Below, one piece after another: positions 8,425 to 16,208 of a stretch of 52,565 bases of DNA; the stretch's first letter is position 1; every line of letters begins with the position of its first letter. The notes beneath the pieces were generated by a model that saw nothing but the letters and a program-made list of their open reading frames with translations, did no database searches and had not been told where the DNA came from. This DNA is from Phycisphaeraceae bacterium (GTDB lineage Bacteria; Planctomycetota; Phycisphaerae; Phycisphaerales; UBA1924), in contig JAJTHN010000034.1 of NCBI GenBank assembly GCA_021297895.1, positions 1 through 52,565 of the forward strand, in the 5' to 3' direction. The translations under genes and the position numbers were made by a program.

Positions 8425-9396
8425 TCAGGTTGAGATGCGAAGGATCGCGGTGCCGAGTTTGCGGCCGGAGTCCACGAGCGCATAGGCATCGGCGATCTGG
8501 TGCATGTCGAAGCGGTGGCCGATGACGGGTCGAAGAGCCCCCTTCTCGGCGAGGCTCATGACCTCCGCGAGAGCGGTCTTGCTGTCGCCGGCGACGCCCG
8601 CGATGACGCGGCCACGGGCGGTGATGAAGGCCTGGCGGAACTCGCGAAATGTGGCGACGACGGGAACGAATCGGCCGGTTGGTGTCATGGCGTGCCGTGC
8701 GCGGGCAAAGGTGGTCACGCCGACGGTGTCGAGAATGACGTCATAGGGCCGGGCCGCAGCGAGGGGATCAACGGCCGAGTGATCGATCGTCGCATCAGCA
8801 CCGAGGGAGCGAACGAGTTCGGCGTTGTGCGGCCGAGCGGTGGCGGTCACATGGGCACCGAGGTGATGGGCGAACTGGACCGCGGCGACGCCGACGGCTC
8901 CGGTGCCGCCGATGATCAGGATGCGCTCGCCACGCTGCAGGCGGGCGAGATCGCGGAGAAAGTGGATCGCGGTGTTGGAGCCGAATGGAAGCGCAACCGC
9001 ATCCTCGAACGAGAGGCGGTCAGGGATGCGGACAATGGCCCGATCGGCACCCATGGCGACGAACTCGGCGTGAGCACCGAAGCGCACGCCGGTGAGGGCG
9101 ACGACGCGATCGCCCACTGAGAACGAGGTGACGTCGTCAGCAACCGCGTGAATGATGCCAGCCAGCTCGGTGCCAAGGACATGGACGCGCGGGCCGCGGA
9201 ATCCGATGGCCACGCGGCCAAGGACCGCGAAAGCCGGTGATGGCATCTTCATCGCGCGGATGCGTGCATCGGCGGTGGTGACGGTGCTGGCGATGACGCG
9301 GATGAGGACCTGGCCCGATCGTGGTGCGGGAATGGGGCGATCGACGATGGAGACGATGGAGGGCGGGCCGAAGCGTGGGCAATCGATGACGCGCAT
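8425..9396 (-). CDS. Zinc-less MDR oxidoreductase, quinone-oxidoreductase-like
   Basis: 323 residues of the medium-chain dehydrogenase/reductase superfamily, quinone-oxidoreductase/zeta-crystallin branch, probably NADPH-dependent. A GroES-like N-terminal half (GQVLIRVIASTVTTADARIR, VLGTELAGII, FSVGDRVVAL) precedes a Rossmann domain with ILIIGGTGAVGVAAVQFAHH at about residues 143-162. The cysteine set that binds structural zinc in classical alcohol dehydrogenases is absent. It is transcribed toward kynU with a 108-base gap and is divergent from the cytochrome gene. The substrate cannot be inferred. The start at 9396 is chosen for family length; an open frame extends to 9651 but is low-complexity and overlaps the cytochrome gene. 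Confidence 0.85.
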   Translation of the reverse strand: MRVIDCPRFGPPSIVSIVDRPIPAPRSGQVLIRVIASTVTTADARIRAMKMPSPAFAVLGRVAIGFRGPRVHVLGTELAGIIHAVADDVTSFSVGDRVVALTGVRFGAHAEFVAMGADRAIVRIPDRLSFEDAVALPFGSNTAIHFLRDLARLQRGERILIIGGTGAVGVAAVQFAHHLGAHVTATARPHNAELVRSLGADATIDHSAVDPLAAARPYDVILDTVGVTTFARARHAMTPTGRFVPVVATFREFRQAFITARGRVIAGVAGDSKTALAEVMSLAEKGALRPVIGHRFDMHQIADAYALVDSGRKLGTAILRIST

Positions 9397-9401
9397 CGAT
9401 G

Positions 9402-9407
9402 AGGGTA
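9402..9407 (-). promoter_or_regulatory. Putative -10 element, leaderless start of the MDR gene
   Basis: On the minus strand TACCCT lies five bases before the ATG at 9396, and no Shine-Dalgarno is visible. The same hexamer is in the same place before the RNase HII-like gene and the sigma factor gene. Confidence 0.45.
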
Positions 9408-9453
9408 GCGGCAAATGTGATAGGCTCAGGCGGGAGGCATAAAGGAGCGTGCG

Positions 9454-10179
9454 ATGGAACGTGTGCTTGTGTGGGACTGGCCGGTGCGTGTGTTTCACGG
9501 GTTGTTGGTGGTGGGGTTCGCGTCCGCGGCGGGCATCGCTTTGGGCCTGGGAGACGACAGCACGAGCTTCTGGCTCCATGCGGTAATCGGGCTGGGGATG
9601 GCGATGGCGGTGCTGCTTCGAGTCGTGTGGGGGTTGATGGGGAGCAGGCACGCACGCTTCACATCATGGCTGCCGGGGCCGCGGGCGGTGGTGCGGTACT
9701 TCCTCCGCGTGCTCAGCGGACGCGGCGAGCGTCACATGGGGCACAATCCCGGCTCGGCGGGAGCGATCGTGCTGATCATGCTGCTGACGCTCGGACTTGC
9801 CGGCAGCGGCGTGGCGATGGCGCGCGGCGTGCACGGCGTCAAGGATGCGCACGAGTTCATGGCCTGGGCTTTGGTGGCGGTGGTCGGTCTGCACATCGCC
9901 GGCGTGTTGCTGCACATGGTCATGCACAGAGAGAACATCGTGGCTTCGATGCTGCACGGCCGCAAGCGGGCAGAGACGGATGCCGAGCGGGGGCAGGGGA
10001 TCAGCGCTTCGCACCGGACGCTCGGCGCGTTGATGGGCATCATCACACTCGCGTGGACCGGCGCACTCTGGTGGTCGTACAACCCCGCGACAGGCGTGAC
10101 CAAGGTGCCGATCGTGGGAACGGACCTGAAGATCGGAGACGCGACGGAGGGTGAACCCGAGCCCGCCGATGGCGATTGA
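9454..10179 (+). CDS. Cytochrome b561-like di-haem membrane protein
   Basis: 241 residues with four to five predicted transmembrane helices. The N-terminal VWDWPVRVFHGLLVVGF and the later DAHEFMAWALVAVVGLHIAGVLLHMVMHRENI supply the spaced histidines typical of b-type haem ligands in the COG3658/cytochrome b561 group. After a cytoplasmic segment a final helix (LGALMGIITLAWTGALWW) is followed by a short acidic tail. It probably passes electrons between the quinone pool and an unidentified partner. A good Shine-Dalgarno (AAAGGAG at 9440-9446) sits 7 bases before the ATG. Only two bases separate its stop from the convergent AhpD-like gene. Confidence 0.85.
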   Translation: MERVLVWDWPVRVFHGLLVVGFASAAGIALGLGDDSTSFWLHAVIGLGMAMAVLLRVVWGLMGSRHARFTSWLPGPRAVVRYFLRVLSGRGERHMGHNPGSAGAIVLIMLLTLGLAGSGVAMARGVHGVKDAHEFMAWALVAVVGLHIAGVLLHMVMHRENIVASMLHGRKRAETDAERGQGISASHRTLGALMGIITLAWTGALWWSYNPATGVTKVPIVGTDLKIGDATEGEPEPADGD

Positions 10180-10181
10180 AG

Positions 10182-10544
10182 TCAGGCCGGAGTGGACTGC
10201 AGGTGATCGAGCGCGGCGGCGACGACGGTGGTGTACGTGAACACCGGTCCGCCTCCCATCATCACGGCCACCCCCGCGGCGTCCATGACCTCCTTCCCGG
10301 TCGCACCGGCCCGGAGGCACTTTTCGACGTGCGAGTAGATACACGCGTCGCAGCGCGAGGCAATGCCGATTCCAAGAGCGATGAGTTCCTTCTGCTTGAC
10401 ACTCAGCCCGCCCTCCGCCGCGGAGTCCTTCATGAGACTCTGGAACATGGCGGAGAATGACCTGCCGATATCGGGCGCGTGAGCCTTCATGGCGCCCATC
10501 TTGCCCGGCCAGGACTGGTAAAACTCGGCGGCGTTGTGGTTCAT
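10182..10544 (-). CDS. AhpD/carboxymuconolactone decarboxylase-family protein with CxxC
   Basis: 120 residues of the alpha-helical AhpD/CMD fold. The redox pair is Cys65 and Cys68 in RCDACIYSHV, followed by the characteristic histidine and then KCLRAGATGKEVMDAAGVAVMMGGGP. CxxC-bearing members act as alkylhydroperoxidase-type thiol reductants. The true carboxymuconolactone decarboxylase activity usually lacks this pair, so a redox role is preferred. A strong Shine-Dalgarno (AAGGGAGAGG) precedes the ATG. It lies downstream of the rhodanese protein on the same strand and converges with the cytochrome gene, forming a small redox neighbourhood. Confidence 0.88.
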   Translation of the reverse strand: MNHNAAEFYQSWPGKMGAMKAHAPDIGRSFSAMFQSLMKDSAAEGGLSVKQKELIALGIGIASRCDACIYSHVEKCLRAGATGKEVMDAAGVAVMMGGGPVFTYTTVVAAALDHLQSTPA

Positions 10545-10619
10545 GAGCCTCTCCCTTTGGAATACGAGTGATGGACGACGGAGGACGGTTGGACGAGGGT
10601 CGTGGTTACGGGAGTGATC

Positions 10620-11222
10620 TCACACTCCGCATGAGGCAGACTGTGCACGATTCCACGGGAGAAACGAGAGCAGCGTGGCCAGGGCGCACGTGCCGCTCGC
10701 ACCGGCGAAGGTGAGGCCGGCACCGAGGAACGCCGGCAGCGCGATGAAGGCCGGGTGGACGAACCACGCAAGTGCGGAACCGACGAGCGTGAGCGAGCCG
10801 ACGACGAGCTGGACCTGCCGCATGATGCTGATGCGGGTGACGCTCGTGTTGATCAGCGTTGGCAGGTTCGCGGCTTTCCAGGCCTCGAGCCCTCCGAGCA
10901 TCACCAGGACGGGGATGCCCGAATCAGCGCAAGCGCTCGCGGCATCGGCGGAGCGCTTGCCGGACTTGCAGTGAAGCATGACGCGTTGTCCCGGTGCAAG
11001 GCCCTTGATGACATCAGCGGGGTTGAATCGCGAGAGCGGGAGCAGGCGTGCGCCTGCGATGCGCTCGCGGGCGTACTCATCGGGTTCACGGACATCGATC
11101 AGGACCGCGCGGCTGGAGGCGAGCATGGCCTGAGCCTCCGCCGGGCTGATCTGGATGATGTTGACGGCGGGCGATGCGGCGGAGGTGGCGGACGGCGCGA
11201 GGGCTGGGGAGAGTGTCGTCAT
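10620..11222 (-). CDS. Rhodanese domain with C-terminal membrane domain, YgaP-like
   Basis: 200 residues. Residues about 20-115 form a rhodanese domain with LIDVREPDEYARERIAGA and the catalytic Cys85 in MLHCKSGKRS, where persulfide sulfur is carried. Residues about 130-190 contain two hydrophobic segments (VQLVVGSLTLVGSALAWF and FIALPAFLGAGLTFAG) resembling the DUF2892 membrane domain of E. coli YgaP. The layout therefore matches a membrane-anchored sulfurtransferase. AAGGAG lies 6 bases before the ATG, immediately after a GC-rich hairpin. The AhpD-like gene follows downstream. Confidence 0.9.
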   Translation of the reverse strand: MTTLSPALAPSATSAASPAVNIIQISPAEAQAMLASSRAVLIDVREPDEYARERIAGARLLPLSRFNPADVIKGLAPGQRVMLHCKSGKRSADAASACADSGIPVLVMLGGLEAWKAANLPTLINTSVTRISIMRQVQLVVGSLTLVGSALAWFVHPAFIALPAFLGAGLTFAGASGTCALATLLSFLPWNRAQSASCGV

Positions 11223-11238
11223 GGGGTGCTCCTTGGCG

Positions 11239-11265
11239 GGCGGGCGGAAAGCAGAACCGCCCGCC
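11239..11265 (-). terminator. GC-rich hairpin between the FlbD-like and rhodanese genes
   Basis: A perfect 9-bp stem (GGCGGGCGG/CCGCCCGCC) with a 9-base loop lies 69 bases after the FlbD-like stop and ends just before the Shine-Dalgarno of the rhodanese gene. It has no T-run. It may be a weak terminator or a leader structure affecting the ribosome site. Confidence 0.35.
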
Positions 11266-11333
11266 TGTGGTTTGGAGGCGGGCGGGGCGGGGCGGGTTTC
11301 AAATTCGCCGCGTGATCTGTGAGCGAGCGTCCG

Positions 11334-11594
11334 TCAGTCGGCGGCATCGCCTTCGGAGTCGTCCTCGCTGGTGGGCTCAAGGAAGAAGGCCTTGGGCATG
11401 GCTTCGGAGATTCTTCGGGCGACTTCGGCGGTGACTTCCGAGACGATGATGGGCGTGACCATGGCACCCTGAGAGAAGCCGATCACGGACCCCTTCTTCG
11501 CGCCGAACGTGCCGCGGTTCTCGCGGACGAACTTGACGTGAATCGGATTGATCCAGACTTCCAAGCCGTCTTTGTCGGTGAACTTGACAAGCAT
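11334..11594 (-). CDS. Small protein with distant FlbD-like pattern
   Basis: 86 residues. The first part (LVKFTDKDGLEVWINPIHVKFVREN) has the lengths and Asn-Pro turn of the small flagellar-associated FlbD family, in which a short beta region is followed by a helix. The second half (VIVSEVTAEVARRISEAMP-like) is helical and the tail is acidic. The FlbD resemblance is weak and no flagellar gene is nearby. It starts 9 bases after the E1-alpha stop on the same strand and is probably co-transcribed with it. Confidence 0.75.
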   Translation of the reverse strand: MLVKFTDKDGLEVWINPIHVKFVRENRGTFGAKKGSVIGFSQGAMVTPIIVSEVTAEVARRISEAMPKAFFLEPTSEDDSEGDAAD

Positions 11595-11603
11595 GACGCG
11601 GGA

Positions 11604-12728
11604 TCAGCGGTGTGCGGGAGAAGCGGAGAGACCGACCTGCTCGGGATACTGCCCGAGGCTGTGGGTGCGCATCGTGTTGCGCTGGCGAGCCAGTTCGGGC
11701 GTCAGTTCGGCGTACATGCTGTCGAACATCTCGGTCGGACTGGGCTTGGCGATGCCCTCGCTGGCCTTGACAACTTCGGAGACGATGGCCTTGGCTCGCT
11801 CTTCGAGTGCGGCCTGCTTGGCATCGTCCCAAAGTCCCTTTCGCTCGATGTACTTGCGAAGGCGGATGGCGGGGTCCTTGGCCTGCCACGACTCGACCTC
11901 GGCCGGATCGCGATAGCGTCGCGCGTCGTCCGCCGTTGTGTGGTCACCGAGGCGATAGGTAACGGCTTCGATCAGCGTGACACCGCCCCCGGCCCGAGCG
12001 CGTTCGCGGGCATCGAGCGTGGCCTTGTAGACCGCGAAGATGTCGTTACCGTCGACCTGGATGCACTGAGCGCCGTACGCCAGTGCCTTCTGGGCGATGG
12101 TCTCGGAGGCCATCTGCTGCTCGCGCGGAACGGAGATGGCCCACTGGTTGTTCTGGCAAAAGAAGATGGCGGGAACGTTGAAGGTGGTCGCGAAGTTCAT
12201 GGCCTCGTGGAAGTCACCCTCGCTGGTCGCGCCATCGCCGAAGTACGTGATGACGACGCGGTCTTCCTTCTTCAACTTGAATGCCCAGGCCATGCCGGTG
12301 GCGTGGAGCATCTGGGTGCCGATGGGGATGGCGATCGGCGTGACGTTCACGCCCGCGGGGATGGCGTTGCCGCGCTCATCGCCCATCCAGTGCAGGAAGA
12401 CCAGATGGGGCGGCAAGCCGTGGAGAAAGAGCGCGGCATTCTCGCGATAGCACGGAACGAGCCAGTCGATGCCCTTGCGGAGTGCGAAGCCCGACCCGAG
12501 GGCGCAGGCTTCCTGACCCTTGTTTTGCGGGTAGGTGTACATGCGGCCCGAACGCTGCAGCGTGAAGGCGATCTCGTCGATTCGGCGATACTCGATGAGC
12601 TTCTCGTAAAGGAAGACCGCCTGCTCGTCGGAGAGGACGTCCTTGCCGAGTTTCTCGTCGAGGATGCCATCCTCGTTGAGGATCTGCAGGTGGTCGATCT
12701 TGGCTGAATAGGCGGTGGTGGTCGGCAT
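11604..12728 (-). CDS. 2-oxoacid (pyruvate) dehydrogenase E1 component, alpha subunit
   Basis: 374 residues. A thiamine-diphosphate-dependent E1 alpha subunit that decarboxylates pyruvate or a branched-chain 2-oxoacid and feeds the lipoyl E2. The ThDP/Mg motif begins GDGATSEGDFHEAMNF and ends in FFCQNNQWAIS. The phosphorylation-loop region YRLGDHTTADDARRYR is present. YRRIDEIAFTLQRSGRMYTYPQNKGQE is the family N-terminus. The ATG at 12728 has GGAG nine bases upstream. The beta subunit and E2/E3 are not adjacent, which is unusual because alpha and beta genes normally sit together. Substrate choice between pyruvate and branched-chain acids cannot be settled here. Confidence 0.9.
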   Translation of the reverse strand: MPTTTAYSAKIDHLQILNEDGILDEKLGKDVLSDEQAVFLYEKLIEYRRIDEIAFTLQRSGRMYTYPQNKGQEACALGSGFALRKGIDWLVPCYRENAALFLHGLPPHLVFLHWMGDERGNAIPAGVNVTPIAIPIGTQMLHATGMAWAFKLKKEDRVVITYFGDGATSEGDFHEAMNFATTFNVPAIFFCQNNQWAISVPREQQMASETIAQKALAYGAQCIQVDGNDIFAVYKATLDARERARAGGGVTLIEAVTYRLGDHTTADDARRYRDPAEVESWQAKDPAIRLRKYIERKGLWDDAKQAALEERAKAIVSEVVKASEGIAKPSPTEMFDSMYAELTPELARQRNTMRTHSLGQYPEQVGLSASPAHR

Positions 12729-12824
12729 GCATGTGCTCCGCGAGAGGGGTCGACGAAAAGCGTAGACAGGGTGCCGGGGGGACGGGCTGTTGATGCGGGC
12801 AGATGGCGTTGAGGGCGGTTGGCT

Positions 12825-12830
12825 TAGACT
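12825..12830 (+). promoter_or_regulatory. Putative -10 element, leaderless start of the cyclodeaminase gene
   Basis: TAGACT lies five bases before the ATG at 12836, with no Shine-Dalgarno between. No clear -35 is visible. Confidence 0.45.
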
Positions 12831-12835
12831 GGGGC

Positions 12836-13462
12836 ATGAGCCAGACCACGCCGTCACCGTTGGGCGAGATGCGAGTCGCGGATTTGCTCGATTCGCTGGC
12901 CGCCAAGACGCCCGCGCCGGGCGGCGGCGCGGCGGCGTGCGTCGTCGGGGCGGTCGGCCTAGCACTGGCCGGAATGGTGCTGTCCTACAGCGTGGGGCGA
13001 AAGGTGCGGTCGCCGCACGAAGGGATGCTGCTGACGGCGCAGGAGCGGCTGGCCGCGATGCGCGGGCGGCTGCTGGAACTCGGCGATGCCGACGCCGCGG
13101 CGTACGCCACGCTGAACGCGATGATGCGCAAGGACGCGAATCCGGCACCGGGGATGCTGGCGGAGGCGAGCCGCGCGTGCACCCAGATCCCGATGGACGC
13201 GCTGGGGGTGATCGCCGAGGCAATCGATGTGATGGCGTCACTGGCCGACACGACCAACCCCCACCTTCGGAGCGACCTGCGCGTGGCCGTACAAACGGCG
13301 CGGGCAGCGGCGCAGGGGTGCGCGGAGAATGTGCGCGTAAACCTCGGGACGCTCGGAACACATGCCGGGGAGGACGAGGCGCGTATCGCTCGCGAGCGGT
13401 GCGATCGCGTGCTTGCGTCGGCGGTCAACGCGGCCGACGGGGTCGAGCGGGCGACGGCGTGA
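12836..13462 (+). CDS. Cyclodeaminase/cyclohydrolase-fold protein (FTCD C-domain family)
   Basis: 208 residues, all helical, matching the C-terminal domain of formiminotransferase-cyclodeaminase and bacterial FchA. The hallmark is LLDSLAAKTPAPGGGAAACVVGAVGLALAGMV near residues 10-42, followed by later helices that include NPHLRSDL. Relatives either deaminate 5-formiminotetrahydrofolate or act as methenyl-tetrahydrofolate cyclohydrolases. No formiminotransferase or histidine-degradation gene is nearby, so a one-carbon folate role is an inference. The start at 12836 is preferred over an in-frame ATG at 12803 because of the -10-like element and family length. It is divergent from the E1-alpha gene. 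Confidence 0.85.
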   Translation: MSQTTPSPLGEMRVADLLDSLAAKTPAPGGGAAACVVGAVGLALAGMVLSYSVGRKVRSPHEGMLLTAQERLAAMRGRLLELGDADAAAYATLNAMMRKDANPAPGMLAEASRACTQIPMDALGVIAEAIDVMASLADTTNPHLRSDLRVAVQTARAAAQGCAENVRVNLGTLGTHAGEDEARIARERCDRVLASAVNAADGVERATA

Positions 13463-13464
13463 GC

Positions 13465-13481
13465 CGGGGCTGCTCGCCCCG
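13465..13481. terminator. Small hairpin between convergent genes
   Basis: CGGGGC-TGCTC-GCCCCG, a 6-bp perfect stem, begins just after the cyclodeaminase stop and before the convergent aminotransferase end. There is no T-run; it may act as a weak terminator. Confidence 0.3.
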
Positions 13482-13551
13482 CGGGACCCGCAAACGCAGA
13501 GGGACCGGAGCAGTCGATGCGCAGACGCGACAGGACGCGGAGGGCCGAAGT

Positions 13552-14874
13552 TCAGTGCGCCGGCGCGTGGGTTCGCGGGGTGCGGTCGCGCGGTTGGACG
13601 TGGTGGCTGGCGTCGGGGCCGGCCGCCGCTTGCTCGCAGATCGTGGTCACGGCCGCGATCGCAGCGCGAATGTCGGATGGGGTGTTGAACGGCCCCACCG
13701 AGAGGCGGGCGGCACCGAGGGCTCCCGGCGTTTCGCGCGTGCCCAGTGTCGTGTGGGCGGCGGGAGCACAGTGCAGCCCCGCGCGGGAGAGGATGTTGTG
13801 ATCGCGTTCAAGCAGATCGCCGAGGGTCGCGGCGGGGATCGTGTCGTGCGTGAATGAGACGACACCGACGCGGCCGACACTCGCGGAATCAACGGGGTTG
13901 AGCGCCCGAGCGGCAGGGCTCAGGACTCGGACACCGAGCGGAGCAAGAGCCGAGAGTCCGTCGAGCAGCATGTTCGTCAGCTCTGCCTCGTGACGAACAA
14001 CGGCGGGCATCCCGGCCCGCTGGAGGTACGCGATCCCTTCGCTCAAACCGGCGATACCGACGGCGTTGTGCGAGCCGGGCTCGAAGCGGTCGGGGAGGAA
14101 GTCGGGCATCTGTTCGAGTTCGCTGCGGAAGCCCGTGCCGCCTTGGCGGACGGTGAGCATGAGCCGCTCGACACCAGGGCGGATGTACAGCACGCCGGTC
14201 CCGGTCGGACCGAGAAGGCCTTTGTGGCCGGGCATGGCCAGCAGGTCGACGTCGGCATCTCGCACGCTGATGGGGACATGGCCGAGGCTCTGAGCGGCAT
14301 CGAGCAGGAAAAGTGCGCGGTTGTCGCTTCGGGCGCGGATGATGCGGGCGATATGCGCCGCGTCCTGCAGCACGCCGGTGACATTGCTGGCGTGAATGAC
14401 CGCGACCAGGGCGGTGGCCGGAGAGATGAGACTGGAGAGATGATCGAGATCGATGCGGCCCGTGTCGGCGTTGAACCTGGCTCGCTTCTGCACTACGCGG
14501 CCGGGGAATCTCTCGGCGAGCGCGTTGAAAGGTCGCAGGGCCGAGTTGTGATCGAGTTCACTGGTGACCACTTCGATCGGCGAGGAGGCCGCCGCGTGGT
14601 CGAGCCGGTGCGTGAGCGTGCCCCAGATGGCAAGATTCATCGCATCGGTGGTGTTGAGCGTGAAGATGATGTGGTTGGGATCGTCGCCGTCGATGAAAGC
14701 GTTGAGGCGCTCGCGGCAGCGCGTGAGCAGGTTTCGGGTCTGGCTGGCCTCGGCATATGCGCCGCGGCCGGGGGTTCCCAGGTGACGCGAGTAGTCGATC
14801 ATCGCCTCGAGAACTTCGGGAGGCTTGGGGCGGCTGGTCGCGGCGTTGTCGAGATAGATGCGTTCGGCGGTCAC
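13552..14874 (-). CDS. Class-V aminotransferase, cysteine-desulfurase-like
   Basis: 440 residues of the PLP-dependent class-V family. IYLDNAATSRPKP opens the protein. The PLP lysine is about K218 in MPGHKGLLGPTGTGVLY. A cysteine at about 369 in RAGLHCAPAAHTTLG is in the position of the SufS/Csd persulfide cysteine. It is therefore probably a cysteine desulfurase or selenocysteine-lyase-like enzyme, but not the main IscS. The start is a GTG whose last two bases and the following A form the stop codon of RibD (GTGA overlap), implying translational coupling. The tail after about residue 420 is Arg/Pro/His-rich and probably disordered. Confidence 0.88.
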   Translation of the reverse strand: MTAERIYLDNAATSRPKPPEVLEAMIDYSRHLGTPGRGAYAEASQTRNLLTRCRERLNAFIDGDDPNHIIFTLNTTDAMNLAIWGTLTHRLDHAAASSPIEVVTSELDHNSALRPFNALAERFPGRVVQKRARFNADTGRIDLDHLSSLISPATALVAVIHASNVTGVLQDAAHIARIIRARSDNRALFLLDAAQSLGHVPISVRDADVDLLAMPGHKGLLGPTGTGVLYIRPGVERLMLTVRQGGTGFRSELEQMPDFLPDRFEPGSHNAVGIAGLSEGIAYLQRAGMPAVVRHEAELTNMLLDGLSALAPLGVRVLSPAARALNPVDSASVGRVGVVSFTHDTIPAATLGDLLERDHNILSRAGLHCAPAAHTTLGTRETPGALGAARLSVGPFNTPSDIRAAIAAVTTICEQAAAGPDASHHVQPRDRTPRTHAPAH

Positions 14875-16202
14875 GGGAGAGATGGTACGTCGGCGCGGGA
14901 CGGATCACGCCGCGGGAGGCGATAAGTCAGACGAAGATCGCGAGCGATGTGACGGGTGTCAAAGTGCTCAAAGACACGGAGGGCGTCGAGGGTTGGCGTA
15001 GCGCCGGCGTCGAAGGCCGACGGCGCCTCCTGATCGCCCATGATCGTCGGAGCAACGTAGACCTGGCACTCGTCGACGAGGCCGTTTGCCAGGAACGAGC
15101 CAAGGAGACCCGGACCGGCTTCGAGCAGGACATTGGCGACCGGGGGCCGCATCGCGTCGCCGTTCGTCGAGAGGTTGACAGGGCGGAGCGCCAGGAACTC
15201 GGCATCCGGATCGGCGTTCGGCGTGGCCAAGACGCGAAGCAGATGGCGGAGGTCGATTCGGCCGGGGACTTGCGGATCCTCGGGGATGCACAGCAGCGTC
15301 ACGCCCTGCGCGGCGAGTTTCGGGGCCAGGGCATGGGGGCTGATGTCGGCGTTGGCGCGAATGACAAGCGCCGTCGGCGTTCGGTCGGTGTGCGCAAAGA
15401 CGCGGCGCGACTTGAGAAGCCCGTTGGGCTCGACGAGCGAGGCGTCGGGATCGATGACGACGCGGAGCGCGGCTCGACGGATTGGAACGTTTCGGGCGTT
15501 GAGGCTCGGGTCGTCGGCGAGGACTGTGCCGACGGCGGTGATGATGGCGTCGACACGGGCGCGGAGACGGTGCACGCGCAGGCGGGACCGCTCGCAGGAG
15601 ATCCACTGCGATTGGCCGAGCCGCGTAGCGACCTTGCCGTCGAGCGTCTGGGCCCACTTGGCGATGACCCACGGCGTACCCGTGAGCATGCGCTTGATGA
15701 AGGTGTCGGCCAGGCGCGTCGCCTTGAGGTTGTACGCGGGGCTGGAGGGATGATCGGCCCAGATCACCCCGACGCCCGCAGCGCGAAGGCGCTCTGCTCC
15801 GTTGCCCTTGGCCGGGCTCGCGTCGGCGCGAGCGATGACGACGCGCGAGATGCCCGCGGCGAGCAGAGCGTCGACGCACGGCGGATTGCGGCCCGTGCTG
15901 TTGCAGGGCTCGAGCGTGACATACGCGGTTGCGCCGACCGTCGAGCGGCCCAGCGCGCGGGCGCGGGCGATGGCCAGAGCCTCTGCGTGCGGCCCGCCGT
16001 ATCGCTCGTGATGCGCGACCGCGATGATGCGATCGGCGACCGGCAACGGACGGGACGGATCGATCGGGCCGACGAGCGTGCAGCCGACAAGGGGGTTGGG
16101 CTCGACATAACCCGCGGCGCGGCACGCAGCACGGGCGGCAAGGGCCATCGGCAAGGGCGAAAGGTCGGCGTGATCAGTATGGGCGGGCAGGTCGGTGGGC
16201 AT
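14871..16202 (-). CDS. ribD: Bifunctional riboflavin biosynthesis protein RibD
   Basis: 443 residues with two domains. The N-terminal deaminase carries the zinc ligands His72 (PHAEAL), Cys100 and Cys109 (EPCNSTGRNPPC). The C-terminal reductase begins near WVIAKWAQTLDGKVATR. Together they convert diaminohydroxyphosphoribosylaminopyrimidine to 5-amino-6-ribitylamino-uracil phosphate. The usual S-H pair after the first zinc cysteine is replaced by N-S, but the metal ligands are intact. The reductase region is longer than in E. coli RibD (about 367 residues). It begins 6 bases after the RNase HII-like gene and overlaps the class-V aminotransferase. Other rib genes are absent from the window. Confidence 0.93.
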   Translation of the reverse strand: MPTDLPAHTDHADLSPLPMALAARAACRAAGYVEPNPLVGCTLVGPIDPSRPLPVADRIIAVAHHERYGGPHAEALAIARARALGRSTVGATAYVTLEPCNSTGRNPPCVDALLAAGISRVVIARADASPAKGNGAERLRAAGVGVIWADHPSSPAYNLKATRLADTFIKRMLTGTPWVIAKWAQTLDGKVATRLGQSQWISCERSRLRVHRLRARVDAIITAVGTVLADDPSLNARNVPIRRAALRVVIDPDASLVEPNGLLKSRRVFAHTDRTPTALVIRANADISPHALAPKLAAQGVTLLCIPEDPQVPGRIDLRHLLRVLATPNADPDAEFLALRPVNLSTNGDAMRPPVANVLLEAGPGLLGSFLANGLVDECQVYVAPTIMGDQEAPSAFDAGATPTLDALRVFEHFDTRHIARDLRLTYRLPRRDPSRADVPSLP

Positions 16203-16208
16203 GGGTGA

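Noticed and set aside
9397-9651. N-terminal extension of the MDR oxidoreductase
   Set aside because: His/Pro/Arg-rich low-complexity sequence overlapping the divergent cytochrome gene; the family start fits the ATG at 9396 with its -10 element.
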